A DNA stretch of 64,000 bases, taken from positions 2,690,927 to 2,754,926 of the forward strand of contig OZ244911.1 of assembly GCA_965221765.1 (NCBI GenBank). The letters are read 5' to 3'. Each line of letters begins with the position of its first letter. Position 1 is the first letter of the stretch. A program made the position numbers and the translations under genes. The notes below the pieces were generated by a model, which was not told the DNA's origin, searched no databases, and saw only the letters and a program-made list of their open reading frames with translations. This stretch comes from Bin25 sp965221765 (GTDB lineage: Bacteria; Bacteroidota; Bacteroidia; Flavobacteriales; Flavobacteriaceae). Below, in pieces: positions 55,305-64,000 of the stretch.

Positions 55305-56939
55305 TTATTTGATTCTTTGAATTAATTCGGATGTCGAAGAATCATGCGAATGAGCAACTTGATTTTGGATATCTGATAATACTTTTGAAGCGAGTTGTTT
55401 TCCTAATTCAACGCCCCACTGATCAAAACTGAAAATATTCCAAACAATCCCTTTGACAAAAATTTTATGTTCGTACATCGCAATTAAAGAACCCAATGTT
55501 TTAGGGGTCAGTTGATGAATTAAGAGGGTATTAGTGGGTCGATTCCCTTCAAAAACCTTATAGGGAGCAAGCCGTTCAATCCATTGCTGTTCATATCCTA
55601 AAGCTTTGAGTTCATCAATAGCGACCTCTAATGATTTGCCTTGCATGAGGGCTTGGGTTTGGGCGATAAAATTGGCTAATAATTTTTGATGAGCTTCTTT
55701 TTTAGAGTGCAAACTATGAGTAAATGAAATAAAATCAGCTGGAATGAGTTTGGTTCCTTGATGTATTAACTGAAAAAAAGCATGTTGGGAATTGGTGCCG
55801 GATCCTCCCCAAATAATCGCTCCTGTTTGATAATCTACTTTTTGGCCATTGCGATCGATTCCTTTGCCATTGGATTCCATAAAACTCTGTTGCAAATAGG
55901 TGGGTAAATTTCTTAAGTATTGGGAATATGGAATGATAGCTTCACTATCTGCATGCCAAAAACTATTATACCAAATGCTGATCAAGGCAAGGATTACTGG
56001 AATATTTTTTTCAAATGGCGAATATTGAAAATGTTCATCCATGAGACCCGCCCCTAATAATAGTTGATCAAAATTTTGGGGACCGATGGCCAAACAAATG
56101 GCCATACCGACACAACTCCATAGAGAAAATCGTCCGCCAACCCAATCGTCCATCGGTAAAATATTAGACAATGGGATACCAAAGGCCTGACAAGCCGCTA
56201 CATTGGTTGACACGGCAATAAAGTGCTTGGCAATGGCACTCCTAGGGGCCGCTTTTTGAAACCAATCTCGAACCGTGATGGCATTGGTCAGCGTTTCTTC
56301 AGTCGTAAATGTTTTGGAAACGACGATAAACAATGTCGTTTCGGGCTCTAAATCTTTCAATACTTCTTGAGCATGATCGCCATCAACATTGGAGAGGAAT
56401 CGAATGCGTAATCGAGTTCTATAAAATGCTAAAGCTTCATAAACAAATGCAGGCCCTAAATCAGAACCACCAATCCCGATATTCACAACGGTTGTGATGG
56501 ATTTTCCGGTAAACCCTTTCCATTGTTCATCGAGAATGCTAGAAGCCATCTCAAACATTTTTTCTTTTCGTTTTTCGACGCTAGTTAGAATATTTTTTCC
56601 ATCAATAAAAATGGGGGTTTTGTTAATCTTTCTTAAGGCGGTATGTAGTACGGCCCGATTTTCTGTGACATTGATGCTCTTTCCAGAAAAATAATTATCC
56701 ATGGCTTGATCCAAACCACATTGGTGTGCTAAATCAATCAATAATTTCATGGTTTCTTCAGAACAACGATTTTTAGAAAAGTCCAAATAAAAATCCTCCC
56801 AATCAATACTGAATCGATTAAGACGGTTTTTTTCTAATTGAAAATGTTCGGTAATGGTCGTTCTTGAAATCTCTTCAAAATGGGTTTCAAGTCGCTTCCA
56901 AGCGTTGAGAGATTTAGGGTAATGACTGGGAAGAGTCAT
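55305..56939 (-). CDS. pgi: glucose-6-phosphate isomerase
   Basis: Pgi interconverts glucose 6-phosphate and fructose 6-phosphate. The 544 residues include NIGIGGSDLGPAFVYEALAF, VVSKTFTTEETLTNAITVRD (signature 1 region), DDWVGGRFSLWSCVGMAICL and MESNGKGIDRNGQKVDYQTG, with GGSGTNSQHAFFQLIHQGTK holding the catalytic Glu/His region. The C-terminal KVFEGNRPTNTLLIHQLTP is also typical. Its start overlaps the 3' end of the M23 peptidase gene by 26 bp, so the two are in one operon. Confidence 0.97.
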   Translation of the reverse strand: MTLPSHYPKSLNAWKRLETHFEEISRTTITEHFQLEKNRLNRFSIDWEDFYLDFSKNRCSEETMKLLIDLAHQCGLDQAMDNYFSGKSINVTENRAVLHTALRKINKTPIFIDGKNILTSVEKRKEKMFEMASSILDEQWKGFTGKSITTVVNIGIGGSDLGPAFVYEALAFYRTRLRIRFLSNVDGDHAQEVLKDLEPETTLFIVVSKTFTTEETLTNAITVRDWFQKAAPRSAIAKHFIAVSTNVAACQAFGIPLSNILPMDDWVGGRFSLWSCVGMAICLAIGPQNFDQLLLGAGLMDEHFQYSPFEKNIPVILALISIWYNSFWHADSEAIIPYSQYLRNLPTYLQQSFMESNGKGIDRNGQKVDYQTGAIIWGGSGTNSQHAFFQLIHQGTKLIPADFISFTHSLHSKKEAHQKLLANFIAQTQALMQGKSLEVAIDELKALGYEQQWIERLAPYKVFEGNRPTNTLLIHQLTPKTLGSLIAMYEHKIFVKGIVWNIFSFDQWGVELGKQLASKVLSDIQNQVAHSHDSSTSELIQRIK

Positions 56940-58257
56940 TAGTTTGATTTAGTTTGGAATCATAAACAAGTTGGGTATCATTAGCATGAGACTCAATGGA
57001 TGGAAAATGCATTAAATCTAATTGACTTTTGGTAAATATAATTGTTTCAACAAAAGCTAATCGCTGAGCTTCCTCCATGGGATCCACCGGTGGAAGATCT
57101 TCTTTGAAAGGATCGACTTGAACTCCTTTTTTCCAAAATCGATAACAGACATGAGGACCAGAAGTATATCCTGTCATTCCCACCGTACCGATGGTTTGCC
57201 CTTGTTTTACAAATTGTCCTTTTTTGACATCAATTCTATCCATGTGTAAGTATTGCGTGGAATAGATACTATTATGACGAATTTTAACGTAGTTGCCATT
57301 GGCAGAAGTATATCCCACTCGTTCGACGGTTCCATTAGCTGTCGACATGATGGGCGAACCGAGTGGAGCTGCAAAATCAGTGCCTTTGTGGGGGCGGACA
57401 CGGTAGTTATAAAGGGCGATGCGACGCTTGAGATTATAACGAGAGGTGATGCGACTTCGTTCCACTGGCGCGGTTAAAAATTGTCTTCGTAGGTTGTTGC
57501 CATGTTCATCAAAATATTCTGGACCAAACCTAGGATCAGCCGTATGTTGAAATGCATATAAAGGCCTTCCTCGATGTTCAAATAAAGCGGCCTTGATGTC
57601 TTTAACCCCAATGGAGATAGAATCATCTAGAACCTCTTCGGTATACATCACCTTAAAACGATCTCCTTTATGAAGATGAAAAAAATCGATAGTCCAAGCA
57701 TAAATAGATTCTAAGGCATTGGATAATTCATAGGGGATATCAGAATCAAATATGGTTTGATCGAGTGAAGATTCGATGATGCCTGAAGATTCTCTTTCGA
57801 CATAGGTTATTTTTCTGGGAATATTTTCCCCATAAATACTGTCTTGTAACTTGATTAAGGTGTATGAAGTGGCCTTAGGAGGATGATAAACAAAATACTC
57901 CGGTCTTTGTAAACTGTCATTGGAAATAAAGATACTGAATGGATTTCCCACTTTAAAATCTCTAGAATAATCAATGCTATCGTTAGTATTCGAAACAATT
58001 TGATGGATTTCAGCATGAGAAAAATCATGTTTTGCCATCAAATCACTAAAACTATCACCCCAACGAAATTTGTCTTCTATAACTCGATAATGCTCTAAGT
58101 CCAGTCCAAATTTGATGTGAGATATTTTAGAGTCCACTTCTTTTAGATTCTTGGTAGCTTGGACTTGTTTGCAACTCAACATAAATGCCCCAATCAAAAC
58201 AGTGAAAAAAAATAACTTCCCAAAAGAGCGAACATTACATTGATGGGTTCTAATCAT
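56914..58257 (-). CDS. M23 (LytM-type) peptidoglycan metallopeptidase, lipoprotein
   Basis: The 447-residue protein has a lipoprotein-like N-terminus (FFTVLIGAFMLSCKQ), a long N-terminal region with an OapA/LysM-like fold (FRWGDSFSDLMAKHDFSHAE) and a C-terminal M23 domain. Zinc ligands His and Asp are in RPHKGTDFAAPLGSPIMS; the other motif, normally HxH, reads SGPHVCYRFWKKGVQVDP. Cys or a neighbouring residue therefore stands where the second His should be. I recall the same HVCYRFWK form in other flavobacterial relatives, so it is probably a subfamily trait. A cell-wall hydrolase role is likely. The gene sits between DUF3108 and pgi. Confidence 0.88.
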   Translation of the reverse strand: MIRTHQCNVRSFGKLFFFTVLIGAFMLSCKQVQATKNLKEVDSKISHIKFGLDLEHYRVIEDKFRWGDSFSDLMAKHDFSHAEIHQIVSNTNDSIDYSRDFKVGNPFSIFISNDSLQRPEYFVYHPPKATSYTLIKLQDSIYGENIPRKITYVERESSGIIESSLDQTIFDSDIPYELSNALESIYAWTIDFFHLHKGDRFKVMYTEEVLDDSISIGVKDIKAALFEHRGRPLYAFQHTADPRFGPEYFDEHGNNLRRQFLTAPVERSRITSRYNLKRRIALYNYRVRPHKGTDFAAPLGSPIMSTANGTVERVGYTSANGNYVKIRHNSIYSTQYLHMDRIDVKKGQFVKQGQTIGTVGMTGYTSGPHVCYRFWKKGVQVDPFKEDLPPVDPMEEAQRLAFVETIIFTKSQLDLMHFPSIESHANDTQLVYDSKLNQTNDSSQSLP

Positions 58258-58285
58258 AACTACTCAATACGGCAAAGTTATAAGA

Positions 58286-59077
58286 TTAATCAACGATTAT
58301 TTTAAATGGGTGAGCTAAATTCCTAACTTTTTCTAAATCAGCCCGGATATTACCAATCGAAAGGCTTGCTTGTAGACGAATCGGAATCCGGTTATGATCT
58401 TCAGAAATCCAGAGGGTTAAACTATTTTTTGTTTTAAAAACCCGACCGACTTTGACCGAAGGTTGAAACTTCAAACACCAAATTTTTCCAAAAGGAGTTT
58501 TAATGGTTTCTCTTCCTAAGTATTTTAAATCTAGCACATAATTTTCCTCATCAAAAAACATATTGAAATTAAAAGATTCTCCAATAGTGAGACTTTTTTT
58601 TGGAAGAAAATTTCTCAGATAATAAAAAACAGAAATTAAATCTTGAACATTGGATAACGTAGAAAATGTGGCTGAGGTCTCTTTTTCAAGATCGTGGACT
58701 GTAGCCATGCGATTTTGTTGATCGAATCGAACATGCACATGTTTGGTATATCCGTTTTCATAGATGTCTCTGATAAAGTACTCTGGCAAACCAGAATCTA
58801 GATTAAAAAATGTTTGATAATCATCATCAACCTTATAAAACCATCGAAAAAGTCCAGTAGTTTTCCCTAATGCCTGGGCATGAAAAACTTCTTTTCCTTC
58901 GAATTCAGTTTTATTTAATGAAAATTGTGCCGATGCGGTATTAAAAATTCCAAAATGAATACGCATTTCAAACCATTCGCCATTTTTAAAAGCCAACGAT
59001 GCCTCTTCTAATTGTGCCAAAGAATCATTTCCTAAAAGGCATACCAACGCAGTGCATGCAATCAAGATAGACTTCAT
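58286..59077 (-). CDS. DUF3108-family exported protein
   Basis: The 263-residue protein begins with a signal peptide (ILIACTALVCLLGNDSLAQ) and has the DUF3108 pattern: FKNGEWFEMRIHFGIFNTAS, HAQALGKTTGLFRWFYKVDD DYQT (split), SVFYYLRNFLPKKSLTIGES and LTLWISEDHNRIPIRLQASL. The family is a beta-sandwich in the periplasm or on the outer membrane with no established activity. It is followed by the M23 peptidase on the same strand (28 bp), a conserved neighbourhood in flavobacteria as I recall. Confidence 0.87.
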   Translation of the reverse strand: MKSILIACTALVCLLGNDSLAQLEEASLAFKNGEWFEMRIHFGIFNTASAQFSLNKTEFEGKEVFHAQALGKTTGLFRWFYKVDDDYQTFFNLDSGLPEYFIRDIYENGYTKHVHVRFDQQNRMATVHDLEKETSATFSTLSNVQDLISVFYYLRNFLPKKSLTIGESFNFNMFFDEENYVLDLKYLGRETIKTPFGKIWCLKFQPSVKVGRVFKTKNSLTLWISEDHNRIPIRLQASLSIGNIRADLEKVRNLAHPFKIIVD

Positions 59078-59242
59078 AGAGCCTCAAAAATAAAATTAAA
59101 ACAGAGCAAGTTTTTCGTTATTAGTCAATAGAGTATGATCACATCAATTTGTTACAAATACCAAGCCGTTAAAAAAATCGAAGGTAGTTTATTGAAGAAA
59201 AAAGATAATATTAATCTACTGAACCCCATAGAATCAAAAGTT

Positions 59243-60626
59243 TTAGTTAGGAGCATAAACTCTGACATAATCAATGATATATTCCTGAGGAAATTCAGTT
59301 TGGTCACCAACAGGCCCTCCAAAATTTCCTCCAATGGCTAGATTTAGAAGAATAAAGTGGGGGTTATCAAAAGGATAGTTTTCTTCATTTTTATTTTTCG
59401 GAGCATACCGATAGGTCATTTGATCATCAAAATAAAATTCGATCGCATCGGCAGTCCAATGGATGGCATAGATATGAAATTGATCTTCAACATTTGGAAA
59501 GAGGGTGGATTGTTTGTTTCGGGTCGTAGAATAACTACTGGTGGTATGTATGGCATGATGAATCATCCCTGGTTGCTTGCCAACATATTCCATGATATCG
59601 ATTTCTCCTCAAGCGGGCCATCCCACATCTCTGATATTGCTCCCCAATAACCAAAATGCTGGCCATACCCCCTTCCCCGAGGTAATTTTATTCTAGCTTC
59701 TATTTTCCCATAGGTAAATTCTCTTTTTCCTTCTGTTTTAATTCGGGTGGAGGTATATGAGTTTTGATTCGATTTTTTTGCTTTAATAATGAGCATTCCA
59801 TCTTGAAGTCGATGGTTTTCTTTGGTATAATGCTGTAATTCTTGATTGCCCCATCCACATAAATCAGGACAACCATTGCCGATTTCAAAAGTCCAGTCAT
59901 TGAGATTTAATATATCGTCTTCAAATTCATCAGACCATACTAATTCTAGAGTATTGGCACGATAGAAATAAATATTGTCTAAATAAAGGACTGCTCCAGA
60001 ATAGGTATCGCTGAGTTCTTCAATTTTGAATTGAAACACCTTCGTTAAATCGACTCCTTGGGAAGTTTTTGAAAACCTATCCAACGGAATATCCATACTA
60101 TAATCCATCTCTTTTTTTGGTGGGTTGGTAGTGGATATGAAACTTCTGTGATGGGATGATTAGAAATCAATGACAACTGCAAATCAACGGCTGAAACCAC
60201 ATAATAATCGATATGAAGATGGGTCATTTGAGATATATCCAATCCACCATCTATCGGGGCAAAATCGATGCCTTCACGGTTTAATTTAATATATTTTAAA
60301 AGCGAATTTTCAAGAGAATCTTTGAGGATGGAATGCTGGGTTTTTTGCCCCCAATTGGGATGGAGGTTTACTTGAGGAAGTGGGGGATACGAATCACTGA
60401 AAATAGAAAAAACATCTGCTACTGAATTTTGGGGAGTTGGCGGTTGGGTTTTCGGAAGATCAGAGACTTTACTTGGAGCTGAAAACTCATTGTGGTCCAT
60501 GGAGTATGGGGTTTGGAGTTGATCGGTATTTTCAAGACTCATGGATAGACCAATCTGATTAAAGTGCTGGCTATTAGAAGGAAGAAAATGATGAATGAAT
60601 GTTTCTCGAGAATGGATGGTCTTCAT
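59243..60626 (-). pseudogene. GH16 laminarinase with N-terminal carbohydrate-binding-like domain, broken three times
   Basis: The 5' part carries a CBM-like domain of marine laminarinases (NSVADVFSIFSDSYPPLPQV, NLHPNWGQ, THLHIDYYVVSAVDLQLSLI), then VLYLDNIYFYRANTLELVWS and the GH16 start DLCGWGNQELQHYTKENHR. The frame shifts at an A7 run (plus-strand T7, 60112-60118) and again at a G5 run (59668-59672). The final frame reads WPAFWLLGSNIRDVGWPA, TGA, GEIDIMEYVG. TGA at 59609-59611 replaces the Cys codon seen in the intact paralogue, just before the catalytic ExDxxE. The C-terminus (FHIYAIHWTADAIEFYFDDQ, PQEYIIDYVRVYAPN) is intact. No active enzyme is expected. Confidence 0.85.
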
Positions 60627-60640
60627 GACTACGTGAGATC

Positions 60641-61180
60641 CTAAAAAAAATTATCATGGGGACGGTTTTCTAACTTCAGTAAAACGTTTTGTCCTGGTTT
60701 TTTGGAAAAAATACCTAGGAATATAGCCTTCGTATCCTTGGAAAATTCGATGTTGGATTCTAAATCATAAAAGAATCTAGCCCAAGATTCAATATGGGAT
60801 TGCCCTCTAATCGATAAAATAGTAGAAGAATGATTGATTTCAGATATTCTACGACCCTTAACATCAGCAACATGAATATAATTTGATAGTGAATGATGTG
60901 TTCTTCTAAATCGATCACGACTTTCCCCTCTAGTAGATTTACCGATAAGTTCTTCAACTAAAAATAGATTATCATGGCATTCAAAATCGATGGCATGATT
61001 TTTTAAATCTAGTGGGATTTCTTCAAATTCACAAGGAAAGAATATTATTTCATCTAGAAAATTATGGGTGTTTTGATCCAGGTAAGGAGGTAATTCACTC
61101 AAAAGATGAGAATACCCAAAGAATGGGACTCCTATCAAGCATCCAACCATGAAATTTAATAGTTCCTTTTTATAGTTCAT
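60641..61180 (-). CDS. exported protein resembling an N-terminal binding module of laminarinases
   Basis: The 179 residues begin with a basic, hydrophobic N-terminus (NFMVGCLIGVPFFGYSHLLS). They end with SNIEFSKDTKAIFLGIFSKK and GQNVLLKLENRP, which matches the non-catalytic module placed before the CBM and GH16 domains of multimodular flavobacterial laminarinases. The ATG overlaps the stop of the intact GH16 gene. It ends 14 bp before the broken GH16 frame, so it may be the N-terminal part of the same dead gene, cut off by further lesions. Confidence 0.55.
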   Translation of the reverse strand: MNYKKELLNFMVGCLIGVPFFGYSHLLSELPPYLDQNTHNFLDEIIFFPCEFEEIPLDLKNHAIDFECHDNLFLVEELIGKSTRGESRDRFRRTHHSLSNYIHVADVKGRRISEINHSSTILSIRGQSHIESWARFFYDLESNIEFSKDTKAIFLGIFSKKPGQNVLLKLENRPHDNFF

Positions 61181-62022
61181 TTTATCTCATTTGGCTCATA
61201 AACTCGGACATAATCCACGATCATTTTTCGCGGGAAAACAACATCATCTCCCACTGGCCCTCCAAAGGTTCCACCAACAGCAACATTGAATAGGATGAAC
61301 ATGGGTTTATTGAATGGATAGGTTTCATTATTCTTTAGAGCGGGTGCATATTGGTAGGTTAAGCGCCCATTAAAATAAAATTCGATAGCTTGAGCTGTCC
61401 AATTAATACCATAGACATGAAATTTCCCCTCTAAATCTTCAACGCGGGTGCGTTTAGAACTAGCTTCTCCACCATGACCGCTTGGGGTATGAATCGCATT
61501 TTGGAAAATTCCAGGTGTCCTTCCAACATATTCCATAATATCGATTTCCCCACAAGCGGGCCATCCTACGTGTTCGATATCAGCCCCCAATAACCAAAAT
61601 GCTGGCCATAACCCTTGTCCTTCAGGCAATTGAATCCGAGCTTCAATACGACCGTATTGAAACTCTTGTAGACCTTGAGTTTTGATACGTGAGGAAGAAA
61701 ATCTATTAGAACCACTGCTTCTGGCTTCAATGGTGAGCATTCCATTTTCAACCGAGTGGTTCCCCCTGGTATAATTTTGAAGTTCTTGGTTTCCCCAGCC
61801 TCCTCGACCAACATCAAAAGTCCAAGCGTTATCATTTAATTTGTCCCCATCAAAATTATCTTCCCATATCAATTTAGGCTCTCCTTTGCTAGGGGATGAT
61901 GGAGGATCAACCCTTGAAGGGGATTTAGGAGGAGAATCAAACCCTCCACCAGAACAACTCATAACAATCAATAATGCCACCATACTAACTAGTTCAATGC
62001 ATCGTGATTTGAATGTAATCAT
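61177..62022 (-). CDS. GH16 laminarinase-type beta-glucanase, lipoprotein, intact
   Basis: The 281-residue lipoprotein (VALLIVMSC, Cys23, followed by a Gly/Ser/Pro-rich linker) carries a complete GH16 domain. It includes LIWEDNFDGDKLNDNAWTFD, GRGGWGNQELQNYTRGNHSV, the substrate-cleft motif LWPAFWLLGADIEHVGWPAC and the catalytic GEIDIMEYVG at 158-167 (Glu159 nucleophile, Asp161, Glu164 acid/base). The C-terminus FILFNVAVGGTFGGPVGDDV is as in laminarinases (endo-beta-1,3-glucanase). The enzyme should release oligosaccharides at the cell surface. It lies downstream of an SSS-family symporter and overlaps the next ORF by ATGA. Confidence 0.94.
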   Translation of the reverse strand: MITFKSRCIELVSMVALLIVMSCSGGGFDSPPKSPSRVDPPSSPSKGEPKLIWEDNFDGDKLNDNAWTFDVGRGGWGNQELQNYTRGNHSVENGMLTIEARSSGSNRFSSSRIKTQGLQEFQYGRIEARIQLPEGQGLWPAFWLLGADIEHVGWPACGEIDIMEYVGRTPGIFQNAIHTPSGHGGEASSKRTRVEDLEGKFHVYGINWTAQAIEFYFNGRLTYQYAPALKNNETYPFNKPMFILFNVAVGGTFGGPVGDDVVFPRKMIVDYVRVYEPNEIK

Positions 62023-62137
62023 TCGTTATTGATGAACAAGAGGGCCCAAAATACCACATTTAAAAGGTTCAATAAACGATTTCTATAATCGTTCATCAGT
62101 CTAAGGAATATGAAAAAACACAACAAAACGATTATCC

Positions 62138-63934
62138 TCAATGAATACCAGATTTGAATTTTTTCCATACCCAAAACAATAGAACCAAAGATACTGTAGC
62201 AATGACCAGTAGGATTAAAAATCGAGGTTGATCATTGTATAGTAAATAGCCTGTGCCAAAAAGAATACTGTAGATGGCTACCGAACCCAATAGCATACAA
62301 ATGATGCCATTGGTGATATCCCATTTTTTAGCGGTTGATTTTAGGTTGACGCCTTTTAAAAGCGCTTTTTTTCTAATTATTTGCCAACCCATCCCTGCGG
62401 GTTGAATCAAATTATAGAATTTAAATAAGGTTTGGTCTTTTTCAGGTTTGGTCAATAAAGTGATCCCTACCCAAAAAACAGTGGTAATTCCCACGCCGAG
62501 TAATAATTGGGTTACCGATTCAATTTGCGTGAAACCTAATCTCGTGTGAATAACCTGAAAATAAACGGCCACTAAAAAACTAGCCACCATAGCTGTTAGT
62601 TCACTGTAGATATTGACTCGATACCAAAACCATCGAAGAATAAATAATAATCCTGTTCCAGCCCCAATTTGAAGCAAAATTTGAAATGCTTGTAAAGCAT
62701 TACTCAATGCCAATGCAAGAGCTCCTGATAACACCATCAATAAGACCGTAGAAACTCGACTATAAAACACCAATCTTTTTTCACTAGCTCTAGGATTTAT
62801 AAACCGTTTATAAAAATCATTGACGATATATGAGGATCCCCAATTTAAGTGCGATGAAATAGTAGACATGAATGCGGCTACCAAACTCGCCACCATCAAA
62901 CCAAGAAGTCCTGCGGGTAGATAACTAAGCATGGCCGGATAAGCCAAATCATCATTGATAACATTGGGATCTACGGTTGGAAAAGCTTGTTGTAAACTTT
63001 CTAGATTTGGAAAGACCACAATGGATGCCAATGCAATTAAAATCCAAGGCCATGGTCGAATGGCATAGTGCATGAAGTTAAATAATAGGGTAGCCCAAAC
63101 CGCATTTTTTTCATCTTTAGCGGATAGCATTCGTTGAGAAATATATCCTCCACCGCCAGGTTCAGCCCCAGGATACCAAACACTCCACCATTGGACAGCA
63201 ATCGGTATGAGAAAGATGGTAATAAAGATTTCTGTATCAGAAACAGAGGGGATTAAAGAGAGTTTTGGAATGATTTCAGGATGATTCAATAAATTAGTTA
63301 AACCACCGATTTGGGGGAGGTTTAAAATGAATATAGCTGCGGCAATCGTTGCTCCTATGGCTAATAAAAATTGAAAAAAGTCGGTGATGATAACTCCTTT
63401 TAATCCCCCTAATGAACTATAGACAACTGTAATTAATGAGGCGATAAAAAGCGTTTCAAAGGAACTGAGTCCTAATAATACAGCACCAATTTTAATAGCC
63501 GCCAAACAAACAGTTGCCATGACCATGATATTAAACAATAATCCCAAGTAAAGGGCTCTAAAGCCTCTCAAAAAGGCAGCTCCTTTTCCACCATAACGGA
63601 TTTCATAAAACTCTAAATCTGTTAAAACTTTAGATCTTCTCCAAAGTCTCGCATATAGAAAAACAGTCAGCATTCCAGTCAATAGAAAAGCCCACCATAC
63701 CCAATTGCCGGCCACTCCATTTTTTCGGACGATATCAGTCACTAGATTTGGCGTGTCAGAAGAAAAAGTGGTTGCCACCATCGAAATTCCTAATAGCCAC
63801 CATGACATATTTCTTCCAGATAAGAAAAATTCACTGAGATTTTTACCAGCCGTTTTCGAAGAATAAATACCAATGGCTAGTGAGATAACAAAAAATAGAA
63901 TGACGATAATCCAATCGATAGTTTCTAGTTGCAT
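62138..63934 (-). CDS. sodium:solute symporter (SSS family)
   Basis: The 598-residue protein has about 14 predicted membrane segments. Family features are WIIVILFFVISLAIGIYSSK, FFLSGRNMSWWLLGISMVAT (SSS signature region with Na+-site residues), VYSSLGGLKGVIITDFFQFL, and AGLLGLMVASLVAAFMSTIS followed by SHLNWGSSYIVNDFYKRF. SGLT-like members move sugars, amino acids or osmolytes with sodium. Next to two laminarinase genes a sugar (glucose or laminari-oligosaccharide products) is a reasonable guess, not proven. Start ATG 63934; no gene is seen between it and the window end. Confidence 0.93.
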   Translation of the reverse strand: MQLETIDWIIVILFFVISLAIGIYSSKTAGKNLSEFFLSGRNMSWWLLGISMVATTFSSDTPNLVTDIVRKNGVAGNWVWWAFLLTGMLTVFLYARLWRRSKVLTDLEFYEIRYGGKGAAFLRGFRALYLGLLFNIMVMATVCLAAIKIGAVLLGLSSFETLFIASLITVVYSSLGGLKGVIITDFFQFLLAIGATIAAAIFILNLPQIGGLTNLLNHPEIIPKLSLIPSVSDTEIFITIFLIPIAVQWWSVWYPGAEPGGGGYISQRMLSAKDEKNAVWATLLFNFMHYAIRPWPWILIALASIVVFPNLESLQQAFPTVDPNVINDDLAYPAMLSYLPAGLLGLMVASLVAAFMSTISSHLNWGSSYIVNDFYKRFINPRASEKRLVFYSRVSTVLLMVLSGALALALSNALQAFQILLQIGAGTGLLFILRWFWYRVNIYSELTAMVASFLVAVYFQVIHTRLGFTQIESVTQLLLGVGITTVFWVGITLLTKPEKDQTLFKFYNLIQPAGMGWQIIRKKALLKGVNLKSTAKKWDITNGIICMLLGSVAIYSILFGTGYLLYNDQPRFLILLVIATVSLVLLFWVWKKFKSGIH

Positions 63935-64000
63935 AGTGATTGATTTATAAAGGCAAAATAAGAAGAACTTTCAAACCTAAAATAACAATGATTTGAATTA

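Noticed and set aside
59609..59611. TGA at a Cys position as selenocysteine
   Set aside because: The same gene has two independent frameshifts, so a nonsense mutation in a pseudogene is simpler.

Overview
The window is an AT-rich chromosomal segment from a member of the Bacteroidota, most likely Flavobacteriales. The main signs are a gliding-motility lipoprotein (GldH), a SusC/SusD pair, Bacteroidota-type TAnnTTTG promoter boxes, laminarinase-type GH16 enzymes, a flavobacterial-type 949-residue CarB, and the rpmF-fabH-accB-accC block. The carbohydrate genes (GH16, sulfatase, sugar-type oxidoreductases, Na+/solute symporter) suggest a marine or algal polysaccharide lifestyle; that is inference.

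Layout. 1-5.7 kb: 5'-complete but edge-truncated Gfo/Idh/MocA oxidoreductase, a DUF6580 membrane protein, carB, rpmH and a small membrane/TPR-like protein. 5.7-9.7 kb: accessory DNA with AT-rich iteron-like repeats, three tiny ORFs chained by TAATG overlaps, a large BspA-like (DUF285) repeat lipoprotein, a lipoprotein gene cut off by a 27-bp repeat, and an Fn3-like fragment. 9.7-14.8 kb: tRNA-Val, then PBP1a, gldH, ricT-like and trhO, all on the minus strand. 15-19.5 kb: susC-susD with promoter and terminator; susC has a G9 tract in its signal-peptide region. 19.9-23.6 kb: accC, accB, fabH, rpmF and DUF177. 23.7-30.6 kb: accessory genes (catalase plus ankyrin protein, AAA ATPase, orphan AbiEi-like antitoxin, sulfatase) lying between DUF177 and pdxA, which are usually adjacent in flavobacteria. 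30.6-32.3 kb: pdxA and ribE, divergent. 32.3-36.9 kb: a graveyard with a plasmid Mob relic, a broken lipoprotein metalloprotease, a broken serine recombinase and an IS30-like element with a decayed transposase. 37-40.3 kb: operon of oxidoreductase, GHMP sugar kinase and nucleotidyltransferase. 41-48.4 kb: two small membrane proteins, recA, a prolyl oligopeptidase, asd and alr. 48.5-53 kb: a type IIG-like restriction-modification gene and the wreck of a second AAA ATPase. 53.2-64 kb: recJ, pgi, an M23 peptidase, DUF3108, one broken and one intact GH16 laminarinase, and an SSS-family sodium symporter.

Themes. (1) A 27-bp, partly palindromic sequence occurs six times. Two copies bound the IS30-like element and four stand alone, one of them truncating a lipoprotein gene. 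(2) Several genes carry one to three inactivating lesions, often at homopolymers, so either genome decay is recent or the assembly has homopolymer errors. (3) Four G/C homopolymers of 9-10 nt occur in otherwise AT-rich DNA. The one inside the susC signal peptide looks like a slipped-strand phase switch. No CRISPR array or rRNA was seen.
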